Below are positions 43,363 to 52,380 of a stretch of 64,000 bases of DNA, piece by piece. How positions within the stretch are numbered: position 1 is the first letter of the stretch; each line of letters opens with the position of its first letter. The translations under genes and the position numbers were made by a program. The notes beneath the pieces are model-generated. The model did not search any database and was not told the origin of the DNA. It worked only from the letters and a program-made list of their open reading frames with translations. Source of the stretch: DASZCR01 sp964246705 (GTDB lineage: Bacteria > Acidobacteriota > Blastocatellia > Pyrinomonadales > Pyrinomonadaceae); the NCBI GenBank assembly GCA_964246705.1, contig CAXTRQ010000008.1, forward strand, positions 1 to 64,000, given 5' to 3'.

Positions 43363-44466
43363 TTACCAGCGAATAATGCCGCGCGCGCCTTCGCCGCTTG
43401 AGAGTGCGGCTAAGGCATCGTTGACGCCTTCAAGATTATAAGTGCGTGTGGCGAGTTCGGTGAGTTTTAGTTTACCTTCTTGGTAAAGTTCGATGAGGCG
43501 CGGAACATCTCTGAGCGGCTGCCCTGAACCATAGAGCGAACCGATGAGCCGCTTTTCTTGCATTACGAATGGAAAGAGCGGAATCGAGGCGAGCGTGTCC
43601 GTCCGCGATAAGCCCGTGACAACGATTGTCCCTCCCTTGCGCGCGAAACGGAGCGCCTGTGCCAGCGTCGCGGGCGCACCGACGGTATCGAAGACGTAAT
43701 CCGCGCCGCGCCCGTCCGTCAGTTCACGCACCTGCTCCAAGACATTCTCCTCCGTGGCTTCGATCATATGGGTCGCGCCGAATTCGCGCGCGAGTTCAAG
43801 CGGCTTGCTTCGTGTATCAACCGCGATAATCTTTTCGCACCCTGCGAGTCTTGCGCCTTGCACAACATTGAGTCCCACGCCGCCCGCACCGATGACCATC
43901 ACACTCGCACCCGTCTTGACCTGTGCCGCATTCACAACAGCGCCGACGCCTGTGATGACCGCGCAGCCCAGAGTCGCCAGCGCCTCGAACGGCACATCTG
44001 TAGGAACAGGAATCACGCCCTCTAACGCCACTACCGCGTAATCGGCGAAACAGGCCGTGCCGTTATAGTGACCCAAGCCTTGCTCGCGCGCGCGCAGCCG
44101 CGTTCCGCCACCGGGCAGACGGTTGCGGTAGGTCGTGCGCTCCAGACGGTCGCAGAGCACTGGACGCCCTTCGAGGCACGGAGGACAGACGCCGCAAGAA
44201 GGTGCCCAGCAGAAGACAACGTGATCGCCCTCGCGCACACTGCTCACGCCTTCGCCAACTTCACGCACTATTCCAGTTCCTTCGTGTCCGAGCACCAGCG
44301 GCGTTCGCACTTGCCACTCGCCGCGCGCCGGATGCAAATCACTATGACAAACCCCCGCTGCCCTCACTTCGACCAGCACCTCGCCCGCGCGCGGCGCTTC
44401 GAGTTCCGCTGCCTCTACAGAGAGCGGTGCGCCCTGCTCCCACAAAATAGCTGCGTTAATGTTCAT
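43363..44466 (-). CDS. Zinc-dependent alcohol dehydrogenase (class III-like MDR)
   Basis: 367 aa. Catalytic zinc ligands: Cys in AAGVCHSDLHPARGEW, His in LVLGHEGTGIVREV and a later Cys in TLGCAVITGVGAV. The structural zinc lobe is CGVCPPCLEGRPVLC with four Cys. NAD site VMVIGAGGVGLNVVQGARLA, with Asp in IIAVDTRSKPLELA indicating NAD(H). It oxidises alcohols or hydroxyacyl intermediates. Last gene of the long minus-strand acyl-CoA cluster. Confidence 0.9.
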   Translation of the reverse strand: MNINAAILWEQGAPLSVEAAELEAPRAGEVLVEVRAAGVCHSDLHPARGEWQVRTPLVLGHEGTGIVREVGEGVSSVREGDHVVFCWAPSCGVCPPCLEGRPVLCDRLERTTYRNRLPGGGTRLRAREQGLGHYNGTACFADYAVVALEGVIPVPTDVPFEALATLGCAVITGVGAVVNAAQVKTGASVMVIGAGGVGLNVVQGARLAGCEKIIAVDTRSKPLELAREFGATHMIEATEENVLEQVRELTDGRGADYVFDTVGAPATLAQALRFARKGGTIVVTGLSRTDTLASIPLFPFVMQEKRLIGSLYGSGQPLRDVPRLIELYQEGKLKLTELATRTYNLEGVNDALAALSSGEGARGIIRW

Positions 44467-44516
44467 CGAAAGTTATCCATCAAAAGCTAGTACTCGTTTT
44501 AAAAATTATTTGGGTT

Positions 44517-45590
44517 TTATTCGGTGAGCGTCGCGCCGATACGCGCCAGCCATGTGACGCGTCCGTCGAGCGCGGCGAAGCGCGGGTCGTCGGTCTGCCC
44601 GCGCGCGTAGCGATAGAAAATTTGTTGCAGCACGACGGCTAGTTTGAAGACGGCGAATACTTCGTAGAAAGTGATGTTCGTCAGATCGAATCCGGTTTGA
44701 GCGCCGTAGCGTTCGAGAATCTCCGCGCGCGTGTACCAACCCTCGCGGTGTGTGACGGAGGCCACGGTGTCGCGTTGCGAAGCGGTCGCGGTATGCACCC
44801 AATAGCAGAGCATGATGCCTAAATCTACAAGCGGGTCGCCGACGGCGCTCATCTCCCAATCGAACACGCCGACAATGCGCCCGACATTACGCGCGTCCAG
44901 CATCACGTTATCGAGCTTGAAGTCGCCGTGAACCAACGTCGGCTGAGGCGCGTCGGGCGGTAAGCGTTCGGACAGCCAAGCGGCGAGCGCGTCCATCTCC
45001 GGCAGTTCGGTCGTCTGCGAATCATGCCAGCGTTCGCTCCATCCGCGCACCTGTCGCTCGACGAATCCGGCTGGCTTGCCGAGTGCGGCGAGTCCGTGCG
45101 CTTCGATGTCAACCGTGTGTAAATCCGCGAGCGCATCCACCAGAGCAACGCTCGCGCGGCGACGTTCGGCAGGCCGGTCGGCTAACTCCGGCGTCTCTTC
45201 GGTTCGCACCACGAGGCCGCGCCGCCGCTCCATCACGTAAAAAACGGAACCGATAACGCTCGTGTCTTCGCAGAGCACGAAGGGTCGAGGGGCAAGTTGG
45301 TAGACCGGGTGGACTGCTTCGAGAATGCGAAACTCGCGCGCCATATTGTGCGCCCTCGGCGGCACAGGCCCGAACGGCGGGCGGCGCATCACGAACTCCT
45401 GACTCCCGAAGCGCAGCAAGTAAGTCAGGTTCGAGTGGCCGCCGGGAAATTGTTCGACCGTCAAAGGCGCTCCGGCGTCGAATTTTTCGCCCGACATGGC
45501 CGACAACCTCTCGCGCACATATCTTGAGAGCGCATCCCAATCAAGCTGTTCGCTCGCGCGCACGGGCTTTGTATCCGGCGAATGTTGCAT
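44517..45590 (-). CDS. APH-family phosphotransferase, ACAD10/ACAD11 kinase-domain type (LvaA-like)
   Basis: 357 aa from MQHSPDTKPVRASEQLDWDA. A protein-kinase-like fold of the aminoglycoside phosphotransferase family: GGHSNLTYLLRFGSQEFVMR (P-loop and Lys region), catalytic loop LVHGDFKLDNVMLDARNVGR with Asp and Asn, and DWEMSAVGDPLVDLG (metal-binding Asp). This subgroup is fused to an acyl-CoA dehydrogenase in animal ACAD10/11 and is separate in LvaA of Pseudomonas putida, where it phosphorylates the 4-hydroxyl of 4-hydroxyacyl-CoA. An ACAD11-like dehydrogenase is encoded three genes upstream. Drug resistance is an unlikely alternative. Confidence 0.8.
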   Translation of the reverse strand: MQHSPDTKPVRASEQLDWDALSRYVRERLSAMSGEKFDAGAPLTVEQFPGGHSNLTYLLRFGSQEFVMRRPPFGPVPPRAHNMAREFRILEAVHPVYQLAPRPFVLCEDTSVIGSVFYVMERRRGLVVRTEETPELADRPAERRRASVALVDALADLHTVDIEAHGLAALGKPAGFVERQVRGWSERWHDSQTTELPEMDALAAWLSERLPPDAPQPTLVHGDFKLDNVMLDARNVGRIVGVFDWEMSAVGDPLVDLGIMLCYWVHTATASQRDTVASVTHREGWYTRAEILERYGAQTGFDLTNITFYEVFAVFKLAVVLQQIFYRYARGQTDDPRFAALDGRVTWLARIGATLTE

Positions 45591-45642
45591 CTTCAAAACC
45601 TACGCTGTGTCTTTTGCCTTCGCTGCTGCTTCTTAGCGCCTC

Positions 45643-45703
45643 GGCGGCTTTGCGTGAAACTTTCTTCTTCACCCTCCAAAAGAAAGTTTCACGCAAAGCC
45701 GCC
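45643..45703. repeat. Palindromic repeat, copy at 45.7 kb (perfect 24-bp arms)
   Basis: The arm 45643-45666, beginning GGCGGCTTTGCGTGAAACTT, pairs exactly with 45680-45703, with a 13-nt loop. An extra CTTCTTAGCGCCTC lies just outside the left arm, opposite AAGAAG on the right. It separates the thioesterase and kinase genes. Confidence 0.8.
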
Positions 45704-45728
45704 AAGAAGAGGAATTTTGTAATGAACT

Positions 45729-46235
45729 TTAAGGACGAAAAATAATGCAGGTTGTCGTGGCGTGCGCGTAGAGCTTTCCGCTGGCGTCCAGAACTCTGCC
45801 TTCGGCGGTGGCCGTGCGACCGCCGATGTGAATTACTTTCGCCTCGCAACGCACGATTCCCATTTCTGCCGTGAGCGGGCGGATGTAGTTGACTTTAATC
45901 TCCAGCGTCGTATAGCCGACGCCTGCGGGCAGCGTCGAGTGGACGGCGCATCCCATCGCCGAATCGAGCAAGGTCGCCGCCAATCCACCATGCACGACGC
46001 CAATCGGGTTGTAATGATACTCGGCGGGTTCGACCGTGAAGACCGCACGACCTTCGCTCAGTTCGGTGATACCGAAGTTCATCAACGCGCTGATGGGCGG
46101 GCGCGGCAACTCGCCCGCGACAATCTTTTGCAAGTATTCGAGACCCGACAAACTGCGTGCGGTCTCCGCCTGCGCGCGCGGGTCTTGCCAACTAATCGTG
46201 CGCGTGCGCGTTTGCTTATCAATCGTGCTGCTCAT
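45729..46235 (-). CDS. PaaI-family thioesterase (copy 1)
   Basis: 168 aa from MSSTIDKQTRTRTISWQDPR; AGGA before the ATG. Hotdog fold with the PaaI motif HGGLAATLLDSAMGCAVHST (HGG and helix), preceded by EYHYNPIGVVHG, and the C-terminal strands KVNYIRPLTAEMGIVRCEAK and IHIGGRTATAEGRVLD. It hydrolyses acyl- or aryl-CoA, perhaps as a safety valve for CoA. Closely similar to the protein encoded at 49412 (same length and motifs), so a local duplicate. Confidence 0.88.
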   Translation of the reverse strand: MSSTIDKQTRTRTISWQDPRAQAETARSLSGLEYLQKIVAGELPRPPISALMNFGITELSEGRAVFTVEPAEYHYNPIGVVHGGLAATLLDSAMGCAVHSTLPAGVGYTTLEIKVNYIRPLTAEMGIVRCEAKVIHIGGRTATAEGRVLDASGKLYAHATTTCIIFRP

Positions 46236-46275
46236 AATTTTCCTGTCGAAAACCTCCGGTTTGTTAACCGCGCGC

Positions 46276-46731
46276 TCAGACGTAATAGCGTACCAGCCAT
46301 TCCGCCGCGCAACACGGCTTGCCGCCGCCCTCGCGCTCAATCGTCACGCTCCACGTCGCCTGCATGCCGCCTTTGATCTCTTCCAATTTCGCCAGCGTGA
46401 ACCGCCCGCGAATGCGCGCCGCTGCGGGAACGGGCGCGACGAAGCGCACGCGGTTCAGCCCGTAGTTGATGCCCATCCGCACACCGCCGACCGACATCGC
46501 CAGCTTCATCAGTTCACTCAACAGCGAGAGGGTCAGAAAGCCGTGCGCGATGGTCTGCTTAAAAGGCGACTCGCGCGCGGCGCGTTCCGTGTCGGTGTGA
46601 ATCCACTGCCGGTCTTCCGTCGCTTCGGCGAACTGGTTGATGCGCTCCTGAGTCACCTCCAACCAATCGCTGACGGCGACCTCTCGCCCTTCGTGCTCGC
46701 TCAGCTTTGCGACGCTTTCGATTTCCGTCAT
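46276..46731 (-). CDS. MaoC-family dehydratase (R-specific enoyl-CoA hydratase type)
   Basis: 151 aa, start MTEIESVAKLSEHEGREVAV, with AGGAGG about 11 nt upstream. The hydratase-2 motif is clear: FAEATEDRQWIHTDTERA (Asp and His catalytic pair), followed by IAHGFLTLSLLSELMKLAMS and NYGLNRVRFVAPVPAAARIR. It hydrates 2-enoyl-CoA to (R)-3-hydroxyacyl-CoA. It lies between an acyl-CoA dehydrogenase and a thioesterase, all on the same strand. Confidence 0.88.
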   Translation of the reverse strand: MTEIESVAKLSEHEGREVAVSDWLEVTQERINQFAEATEDRQWIHTDTERAARESPFKQTIAHGFLTLSLLSELMKLAMSVGGVRMGINYGLNRVRFVAPVPAAARIRGRFTLAKLEEIKGGMQATWSVTIEREGGGKPCCAAEWLVRYYV

Positions 46732-46815
46732 CGGCTTTGAATCCTCCTCGCTGCAAACTCTTTCGTACTCGCGCACGCGTCTCGAATCTTCACTCACGTT
46801 TTCAAGTTTTCAATT

Positions 46816-48048
46816 TCAATCTTGATACTTGCTCAATTCCATGCGGGCGATTGATTCGATGTGAACTTCGTCGGGGCCGTCAGCGAGTCTCAACGTGCGC
46901 GCGTTAGCCCACGCCGAGGCGAGCATAAAATCATCCGAGACGCCCGCTCCGCCATGAGCCTGCACGGCGCGGTCAATGACGGCGAGTGCGATGCGTGGGG
47001 CCACGACTTTAATCATCGCAATCTCCGCGCGGGCTGCCTTGTTGCCGACGGTGTCCATCATCAGCGCTGCTTTCATCGTCAAAAGGCGTGCTTGCTCGAT
47101 CTCCATTCTTGAACTGGCGATGTCGGCGCGAATCGTGCCTTGTGTGGAGACGGGACGACCGAAGGCCACGCGTTGATTGACCCGCCTGCACATCGCTTCG
47201 AGCGCGCGTTCACTCATGCCTATCAGTCGCATGCAGTGATGAATGCGCCCCGGCCCCAGCCGCCCCTGTGCGATCTCAAAACCTCTCCCCTCGCCCAACA
47301 GCATGTTCGAGGCGGGCACGCGCACGTTTTCAAAGACGACTTCCGCGTGTCCGTGCGGCGCGTGGTCGTAGCCGTAGACCGACAACATCCGCGCTATCTG
47401 GACGCCGCCCGCGTCCATCGGCACGAGAATCATTGATTGCTGCCGGTGCTTGGGCGCGTCCGGGTCGGTCTTGCCCATGAAGATAGCAACTTTGCAGCGC
47501 GAATCGCCCGCCCCGCTCGTCCACCACTTGCGCCCGTTGATAACGTATTCGTCCGCCTCCCGCACGATGGTCGAGCGGATGTTCGTCGCGTCTGACGAAG
47601 CCACGTCCGGCTCGGTCATGGCGAAGCACGAGCGTATTTCCCCTTCGAGCAGAGGCTTCAACCAGCGTTCCTTTTGCTCAGGCGTGCCGTAGCGGACGAG
47701 CACTTCCATGTTGCCTGTATCCGGCGCGCTACAGTTAAAAATCTCCGGCGCGAACATCACCGAATGCCCCATCACTTCCGCCATCGGAGCGTATTCGAGA
47801 TTTGTCAGCCCCGCGCCATACTCGCTTGCGGGCAGGAACAAATTCCACAAGCCCTCCGCCCTCGCTCTCGCCTTTAAGTCTTCCATCAGCGGAACCGGTT
47901 GCCAGCGGTCGCCCTCATTTATCTGCTCATGGAACAGCTTTTCATTCGGATAAACGTGTGCTTCCATGAAGGCACGAAGTTTTTGATAAACCTCGCGCGC
48001 GCGCGGCGAGACGTGAAAGCCAACGTAGGGGTCATCGCTGCCCATCAT
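46816..48048 (-). CDS. Acyl-CoA dehydrogenase, ACAD10/ACAD11 type
   Basis: 410 aa from MMGSDDPYVGFHVSPRAREV; AAGGAG is 9 nt upstream of this ATG and abuts the earlier one. Characteristic ACAD10/11 features: GLWNLFLPASEYGAGLTNLE, NCSAPDTGNMEVLVRYGTPE, FAMTEPDVASSDATNIRSTI (FAD/substrate site), RKWWTSGAGDSRCKVAIFMG and AVQAHGGAGVSDDFMLASAW. In animals this domain is fused to the APH-like kinase; here the kinase is a separate gene (44517). This suggests joint action on 4-hydroxyacyl-CoA via a phosphorylated intermediate. Confidence 0.87.
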   Translation of the reverse strand: MMGSDDPYVGFHVSPRAREVYQKLRAFMEAHVYPNEKLFHEQINEGDRWQPVPLMEDLKARARAEGLWNLFLPASEYGAGLTNLEYAPMAEVMGHSVMFAPEIFNCSAPDTGNMEVLVRYGTPEQKERWLKPLLEGEIRSCFAMTEPDVASSDATNIRSTIVREADEYVINGRKWWTSGAGDSRCKVAIFMGKTDPDAPKHRQQSMILVPMDAGGVQIARMLSVYGYDHAPHGHAEVVFENVRVPASNMLLGEGRGFEIAQGRLGPGRIHHCMRLIGMSERALEAMCRRVNQRVAFGRPVSTQGTIRADIASSRMEIEQARLLTMKAALMMDTVGNKAARAEIAMIKVVAPRIALAVIDRAVQAHGGAGVSDDFMLASAWANARTLRLADGPDEVHIESIARMELSKYQD

Positions 48049-48079
48049 TTTAAGCATCTCCTTGCTGCTTCCGACGCCG

Positions 48080-49264
48080 CTAAGTTTGAAGATTCTCGAA
48101 AATGGTCGCCGCGCCTTGCCCGCCGCCGACGCACATCGTCACCAGACCGTAACGACTGCGGCGACGACGCATCTCTCCCAAAAGCTGCACGGTCAGTTTC
48201 GCGCCCGACGCGCCGAGCGGGTGTCCCAGTGCGACTGCGCCGCCGTTGACATTAGTGCGCTCGTCGTTCATGCCGAGTTCGCGCATCACGGCTATCGCCT
48301 GACACGCGAACGCCTCGTTGAGTTCGATCAAATCAATATCTTCGAGTTTGAGTCCGGCGAGCTTCAATGCTTTGGGAACTGCGACAACCGGCCCCATCCC
48401 CATAATTTCCGGCGGCACGCCGCCCACGGCATAAGAGACGAAGCGCGCCAGCGGCTTCAACCCTAACTCCTGCGCGCGCGCGCGCGACATGACGACGACC
48501 CCGGCAGCGCCGTCCGAAGTCTGGCTGGAATTGCCAGCCGTCACAGAGCCTTTAACGTGAAAGACCGGACGCAGTTTAGCTAAGCCGTCAGGCGTCGTGT
48601 CCGGGCGCGGCCCCTCGTCAATCTCGAACGTCAATTTCTTTTGCTTTACCTGCCCGTCCGTCCCGACCTCTCTGATTTCTACTTCGAGCGGCACGATGCC
48701 GTCGTCTTTGAAACGACCAGCCGCTTGCGCCGCGAGCGCGCGCTGGTGGCTGCGATAGGAATAGGTGTCCGACTCTTCGCGCGAGATGTCGTACTTGCGC
48801 GCCACGTTTTCGGCGGTCAAACCCATGCTCAGATAGACGTTCGGATGATGCTCCACTAGATACGGGTTCGGCCTGAACTTCGTGTTGCCGCGCAGCATGC
48901 TCATGGATTCCGTGCCGCCCGCGATGACGCATTCAGCCATCCCCGCCATGATGCGCTCGGCAGCCATCGCGATGGTCTGCGACCCCGAAGAACAGAAACG
49001 GTTGACCGTCACCGCAGGGACTTCATGAGGCAGACCAGCGCGCAACGCCGCGATCCGCGCGACATTCGTCCCCGACTCGCCTTCGGGCGTGGCACATCCC
49101 AGAATCACGTCCTCGATGCTCTGAGGCGCGAGTTCGGGAACGCGCCGCAGCAAATCCTCGATCACGGTCGCAGCCATATCATCGGGTCGCGTGGTGCGTA
49201 AACTCCCGCGCGGCGCTTTGCCGACGGCGGTGCGGACGCCCGCGACGATCACAGCTTCTCTCAT
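48080..49264 (-). CDS. Acetyl-CoA acyltransferase (thiolase)
   Basis: 394 aa, standard length. Nucleophilic Cys in VNRFCSSGSQTIAMAAERIM, His in NGGAVALGHPLGASGAKLTV, second Cys in LVTMCVGGGQGAATIFEN. N-terminal MREAVIVAGVRTAVGKAPRG is typical. It cleaves 3-oxoacyl-CoA to acetyl-CoA and a shortened acyl-CoA. Together with the fused hydratase/dehydrogenase gene (49921) it provides the FadA/FadB pair of beta-oxidation; a thioesterase gene lies between them. Confidence 0.94.
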   Translation of the reverse strand: MREAVIVAGVRTAVGKAPRGSLRTTRPDDMAATVIEDLLRRVPELAPQSIEDVILGCATPEGESGTNVARIAALRAGLPHEVPAVTVNRFCSSGSQTIAMAAERIMAGMAECVIAGGTESMSMLRGNTKFRPNPYLVEHHPNVYLSMGLTAENVARKYDISREESDTYSYRSHQRALAAQAAGRFKDDGIVPLEVEIREVGTDGQVKQKKLTFEIDEGPRPDTTPDGLAKLRPVFHVKGSVTAGNSSQTSDGAAGVVVMSRARAQELGLKPLARFVSYAVGGVPPEIMGMGPVVAVPKALKLAGLKLEDIDLIELNEAFACQAIAVMRELGMNDERTNVNGGAVALGHPLGASGAKLTVQLLGEMRRRRSRYGLVTMCVGGGQGAATIFENLQT

Positions 49265-49333
49265 AAAAACCTTTCCTTTGTTATCTTCTTCATATAATGC
49301 TCGTGCTTAGACTCCATTTCAAAATTTCCCTTC

Positions 49334-49404
49334 TTCCTTTGCGGCATTGCGTGAAACTTTCTTCTTTCCTCACAAAAAAAGTTTCACGCGAAGAGGCAAA
49401 GAAA
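49334..49404. repeat. Palindromic repeat, copy at 49.4 kb (diverged)
   Basis: TTCCTTTGCGGCATTGCGTG (arm 49334-49357) pairs with 49381-49404 at 19 of 24 positions. The inner GCGTGAAAC/GTTTCACGC is intact; the outer GCGGC part has drifted. It lies between the PaaI thioesterase and thiolase genes. Confidence 0.65.
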
Positions 49405-49411
49405 GACGAAA

Positions 49412-49891
49412 TCACGAACGAAATAACATGCAGGTCGCCGTTGCGTGCGCGTAAAGCTTCCCGCCTTCGTCAATGATTCTGCCTTCTGCGGTGGCGACGC
49501 GCCCGCCGATGTGTATCACGTCGGCCTCGCAGCGCACTTCGCCGGTCTCGCGGCGCATCGGACGGATGTAGTTAATCTTCATTTCAAGAGTCGTAAAGAT
49601 TCTGCCCGGAGGCATCATCGTATTGATGGCGCAACCGAGCGCCGAATCGAGCAGCGTTGCGGCGAGGCCGCCATGTGCGATGCCGAGGCCGTTGTAGTGG
49701 CGCTCGTCCGGACTGACTGTAAAAACCGCGCGCCCCTCGCTCACTTCAACGAGCCTGAAGTTCATCAATTGCCCCATCCCCGAAGGCGGCAGTTCGCCCG
49801 TCATCAGTTGCCGCATGTACTCAAGCCCGCTCAGCGCGTAGCGCGTTTCAGCTTTACGGAGTGGCGTTTCGTCGTCTGCGATCTGCGTCAT
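49412..49891 (-). CDS. PaaI-family thioesterase (copy 2)
   Basis: 159 aa from MTQIADDETPLRKAETRYAL, with GGGAAAGAAAAGA before the ATG (49918 is an alternative start). Hotdog motif AHGGLAATLLDSALGCAINT, then KINYIRPMRRETGEVRCEAD and IHIGGRVATAEGRIIDEGGK. Nearly the same layout as the thioesterase at 45729, indicating duplication inside the cluster. Acyl-CoA specificity unknown. Confidence 0.87.
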   Translation of the reverse strand: MTQIADDETPLRKAETRYALSGLEYMRQLMTGELPPSGMGQLMNFRLVEVSEGRAVFTVSPDERHYNGLGIAHGGLAATLLDSALGCAINTMMPPGRIFTTLEMKINYIRPMRRETGEVRCEADVIHIGGRVATAEGRIIDEGGKLYAHATATCMLFRS

Positions 49892-49920
49892 TCTTTTCTT
49901 TCCCGTGAGCCGTGCCATTC

Positions 49921-52332
49921 TTAATTTCGCAAGGGCTTGCCTGTCGTCAGCATGTGTGTGATGCGTTCTATCGTCTTCGGCTCGCCGCAGAGGGAGACGA
50001 ATGCCTCGCGTTCGAGGTCGAGAAAATACTGCTCGTCCACCCACTGTGCCGACGAGATGTCGCCGCCCGTGAGGACGTGCGCGACCTTCAGGCTGACGTG
50101 CAAATCATACTCGCTCATGTAACCGCCCTGCTGCATGATGTAAAGCCCCGCGCGCAGAGCCGCGAGCGCGTCGCGCCCCGCCGCGTAGCAGGTCTGAGCA
50201 CGCGCGGGCGCACTGTACCCGGCTTCGGCGAGGTCGAGCACGAATCGTTTGGCTTCACCGAGTTGATAATCGCGGCTCATCACTATCAAGTCGCCCTGAT
50301 TGAGAAAACCGGAGAGGCGAGCCTCTGCGGCGCTTGTCGAGACTTTCGCGGCGGCGATAGTCTGGAGCGCCTGCTGGAGAAACGGCAGAGGGTCTGCGTT
50401 CGCCAACTGCATCGCGGGCGAGACGAGGCGGCGCACCAACTCCTTGCAACCGCCCGCGCCGGGAAGCAGCCCGACGCCGACCTCAACCAGTCCCATGTAA
50501 GTTTCAGACGCCGCCACCGCCCTCGCCCCCGCCATCGAGACTTCCGCACCGCCGCCGAGCGTGCGCCCGAAAGGTGCGGTCACGATTGGCTTGGAGCAGA
50601 AGCGCACGCCCATCAGCGCATCCTGCATCTCTTTGACACTGCGCTCAAGCGCACTGAGACCCCCGCCGCTGATTCCTCCCGCGATGTTCGCTCCGACAGA
50701 GAAATCCGCGCCCTCGTTGCCGATGACCATGCCGCGCCAGTCTTTCGTCTCGACTTCTTCGACAGCCTCGCGCAGCATATTCTTGATGTCTTCGTCGAGC
50801 GTGTTCATCTTGGTATGAAACTCAAGACATACTACGCCGTCGCCCACATCAATCAGGCTCGCGCCCTTGTTCTCAAGCACCATGCGACCGGCTGCTTTCA
50901 AGCTACGCAACTCTATTTTGCGTTCGTCTAAAGGTTCGGCGATGTAAGTTTGGCGCGCAGGGTCGTAGTAACTCAACAGCCCTCCGTCTGTGCGGTAAAA
51001 AGTTTCGCACCCTGCGTTGAGCATCTTTCTGACCCATGGGGCGACCGTGATGCCGTCCGCATCCATCGCGGCGGCGGTCTCGCGCACGCCGAGCGCATCC
51101 CACAACTCGAAAGGCCCCATCTCATGCGAGTAACCCCAGCGTAGCGCCTTGTCCACGTTGATGATTTGGTCTGTAATTTCTGGCACGCGCCGCGCGGCGT
51201 AAGCCAGCGAGTGATAGACGACGTGACGCGCGAGCGCGCCCGCCTTGTCGTCCTGTGCCAGCACGAAGGCGAGGCGTTCGGCGAGCGGCTTAATCTTCGA
51301 CGCATGCTTGAGAGAGGCGATGTCGGGTTCGCGGCGCGCGCGGTATTCCATCGTCTCAAGATCGAGCGTGAGGATGTCACCTTTCGCGCCCTTGGGTGGC
51401 TTTTTGTAAAACCCCTGCCCGGTCTTATCGCCGAGCCGCCCGCGCTCCATCTGCGTCGTCCGCAGCGTGCCGAGATTCTGGTTGCGCAGCACTTCGCGCG
51501 ACTCGTCTTGCTCAATCAAGTCGTAGAGATTTTCGCCGACCGAGCTGGATACGTCGAGGCCAACCAAATCTTGCAGGCGAAACAGGCCGGTCTTAGGGCG
51601 ACCGATGACGGGGCCGAGGATGGCGTCCACTTCTTCGACCGTATATTTGTTCTCCAACACAAAGGCGAGCGCCGCTGCGCTGGTGATAGAGCCGAAGCGG
51701 TTGGCGATAAAATTCGGCGTGTCCTTGCAGATGACAACGCCTTTGCCCAGACGCCGCTCAGCGAAGTCGGTCATAAATTCCGTGATTTCGGGTTTCGTTT
51801 CCTTGGCCGGAATCACTTCAAGCAGTTTCATGTAGCGCGGCGGGTTGAAGAAATGTATGCCCAAAAAGTGCGCCTTAAAATTTGCCGAAACTTCGGCAGC
51901 GATGTCGGCAATCGGCAGCCCTGATGTGTTACTTGAGACGATGCTGCCCGGCTTTCTCACCGATTCAATACGCGCCATCAGTTCGCGCTTGGGTTGTAAT
52001 TGCTCGACGATGGCTTCAACAATCCAGTCGCCTTCGCTGACCCACTCGAAGTTGTCTTGAAGGTTGCCGACGGTCACAAGCTGCGATGTTTCGGGCGTGA
52101 AGAAGGCGGCAGGTTTCGACTTCTTCAGACGTTCGAGCGAAGCCGCGACAATCCGGTTTCGCACCTGCGGGTGCGCGAGCGTGAAGCCGCGCTTCTCTTC
52201 TTCGGGCGTCAACTCGCCCGGCGCAATGTCCAGCAGGTAGACGGGGATTCCGGCGTTCGCCGCGTGCGCGGCGATACCGCCGCCCATCGTCCCCGACCCG
52301 ATGACCACAACGCGTTTGATTGTGTAGCTCAT
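49921..52332 (-). CDS. 3-hydroxyacyl-CoA dehydrogenase / enoyl-CoA hydratase fusion (FadB/FadN type)
   Basis: 803 aa from MSYTIKRVVVIGSGTMGGGI; GGGAAAG before this ATG. The dehydrogenase is N-terminal: NAD site VVVIGSGTMGGGIAAHAANA, catalytic His in AHFLGIHFFNPPRYMKLLEV, plus the C-terminal 3HCDH segments to ~460. The hydratase is C-terminal (~480-700): FSVGANIAGGISGG (oxyanion loop), FGRTLGGGAEVSMAGARAVA and LVEVGVGLLPGAGGCKELVR. This order matches FadN of Bacillus rather than E. coli FadB. It carries out the second and third steps of beta-oxidation. Confidence 0.93.
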   Translation of the reverse strand: MSYTIKRVVVIGSGTMGGGIAAHAANAGIPVYLLDIAPGELTPEEEKRGFTLAHPQVRNRIVAASLERLKKSKPAAFFTPETSQLVTVGNLQDNFEWVSEGDWIVEAIVEQLQPKRELMARIESVRKPGSIVSSNTSGLPIADIAAEVSANFKAHFLGIHFFNPPRYMKLLEVIPAKETKPEITEFMTDFAERRLGKGVVICKDTPNFIANRFGSITSAAALAFVLENKYTVEEVDAILGPVIGRPKTGLFRLQDLVGLDVSSSVGENLYDLIEQDESREVLRNQNLGTLRTTQMERGRLGDKTGQGFYKKPPKGAKGDILTLDLETMEYRARREPDIASLKHASKIKPLAERLAFVLAQDDKAGALARHVVYHSLAYAARRVPEITDQIINVDKALRWGYSHEMGPFELWDALGVRETAAAMDADGITVAPWVRKMLNAGCETFYRTDGGLLSYYDPARQTYIAEPLDERKIELRSLKAAGRMVLENKGASLIDVGDGVVCLEFHTKMNTLDEDIKNMLREAVEEVETKDWRGMVIGNEGADFSVGANIAGGISGGGLSALERSVKEMQDALMGVRFCSKPIVTAPFGRTLGGGAEVSMAGARAVAASETYMGLVEVGVGLLPGAGGCKELVRRLVSPAMQLANADPLPFLQQALQTIAAAKVSTSAAEARLSGFLNQGDLIVMSRDYQLGEAKRFVLDLAEAGYSAPARAQTCYAAGRDALAALRAGLYIMQQGGYMSEYDLHVSLKVAHVLTGGDISSAQWVDEQYFLDLEREAFVSLCGEPKTIERITHMLTTGKPLRN

Positions 52333-52380
52333 TCTTTCCCGCTCCAACCTGAGTTATTAAAAGTCCGTTTCAAAATCCTT

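Noticed and set aside
44517..45590. Aminoglycoside resistance phosphotransferase
   Set aside because: The gene lies inside an acyl-CoA cluster with an ACAD11-type dehydrogenase and has the ACAD10/11-type kinase features.
48080..48466. + strand frames over the thiolase and other fatty-acid genes
   Set aside because: Antisense shadows caused by codon bias; no ribosome-binding sites or family motifs.
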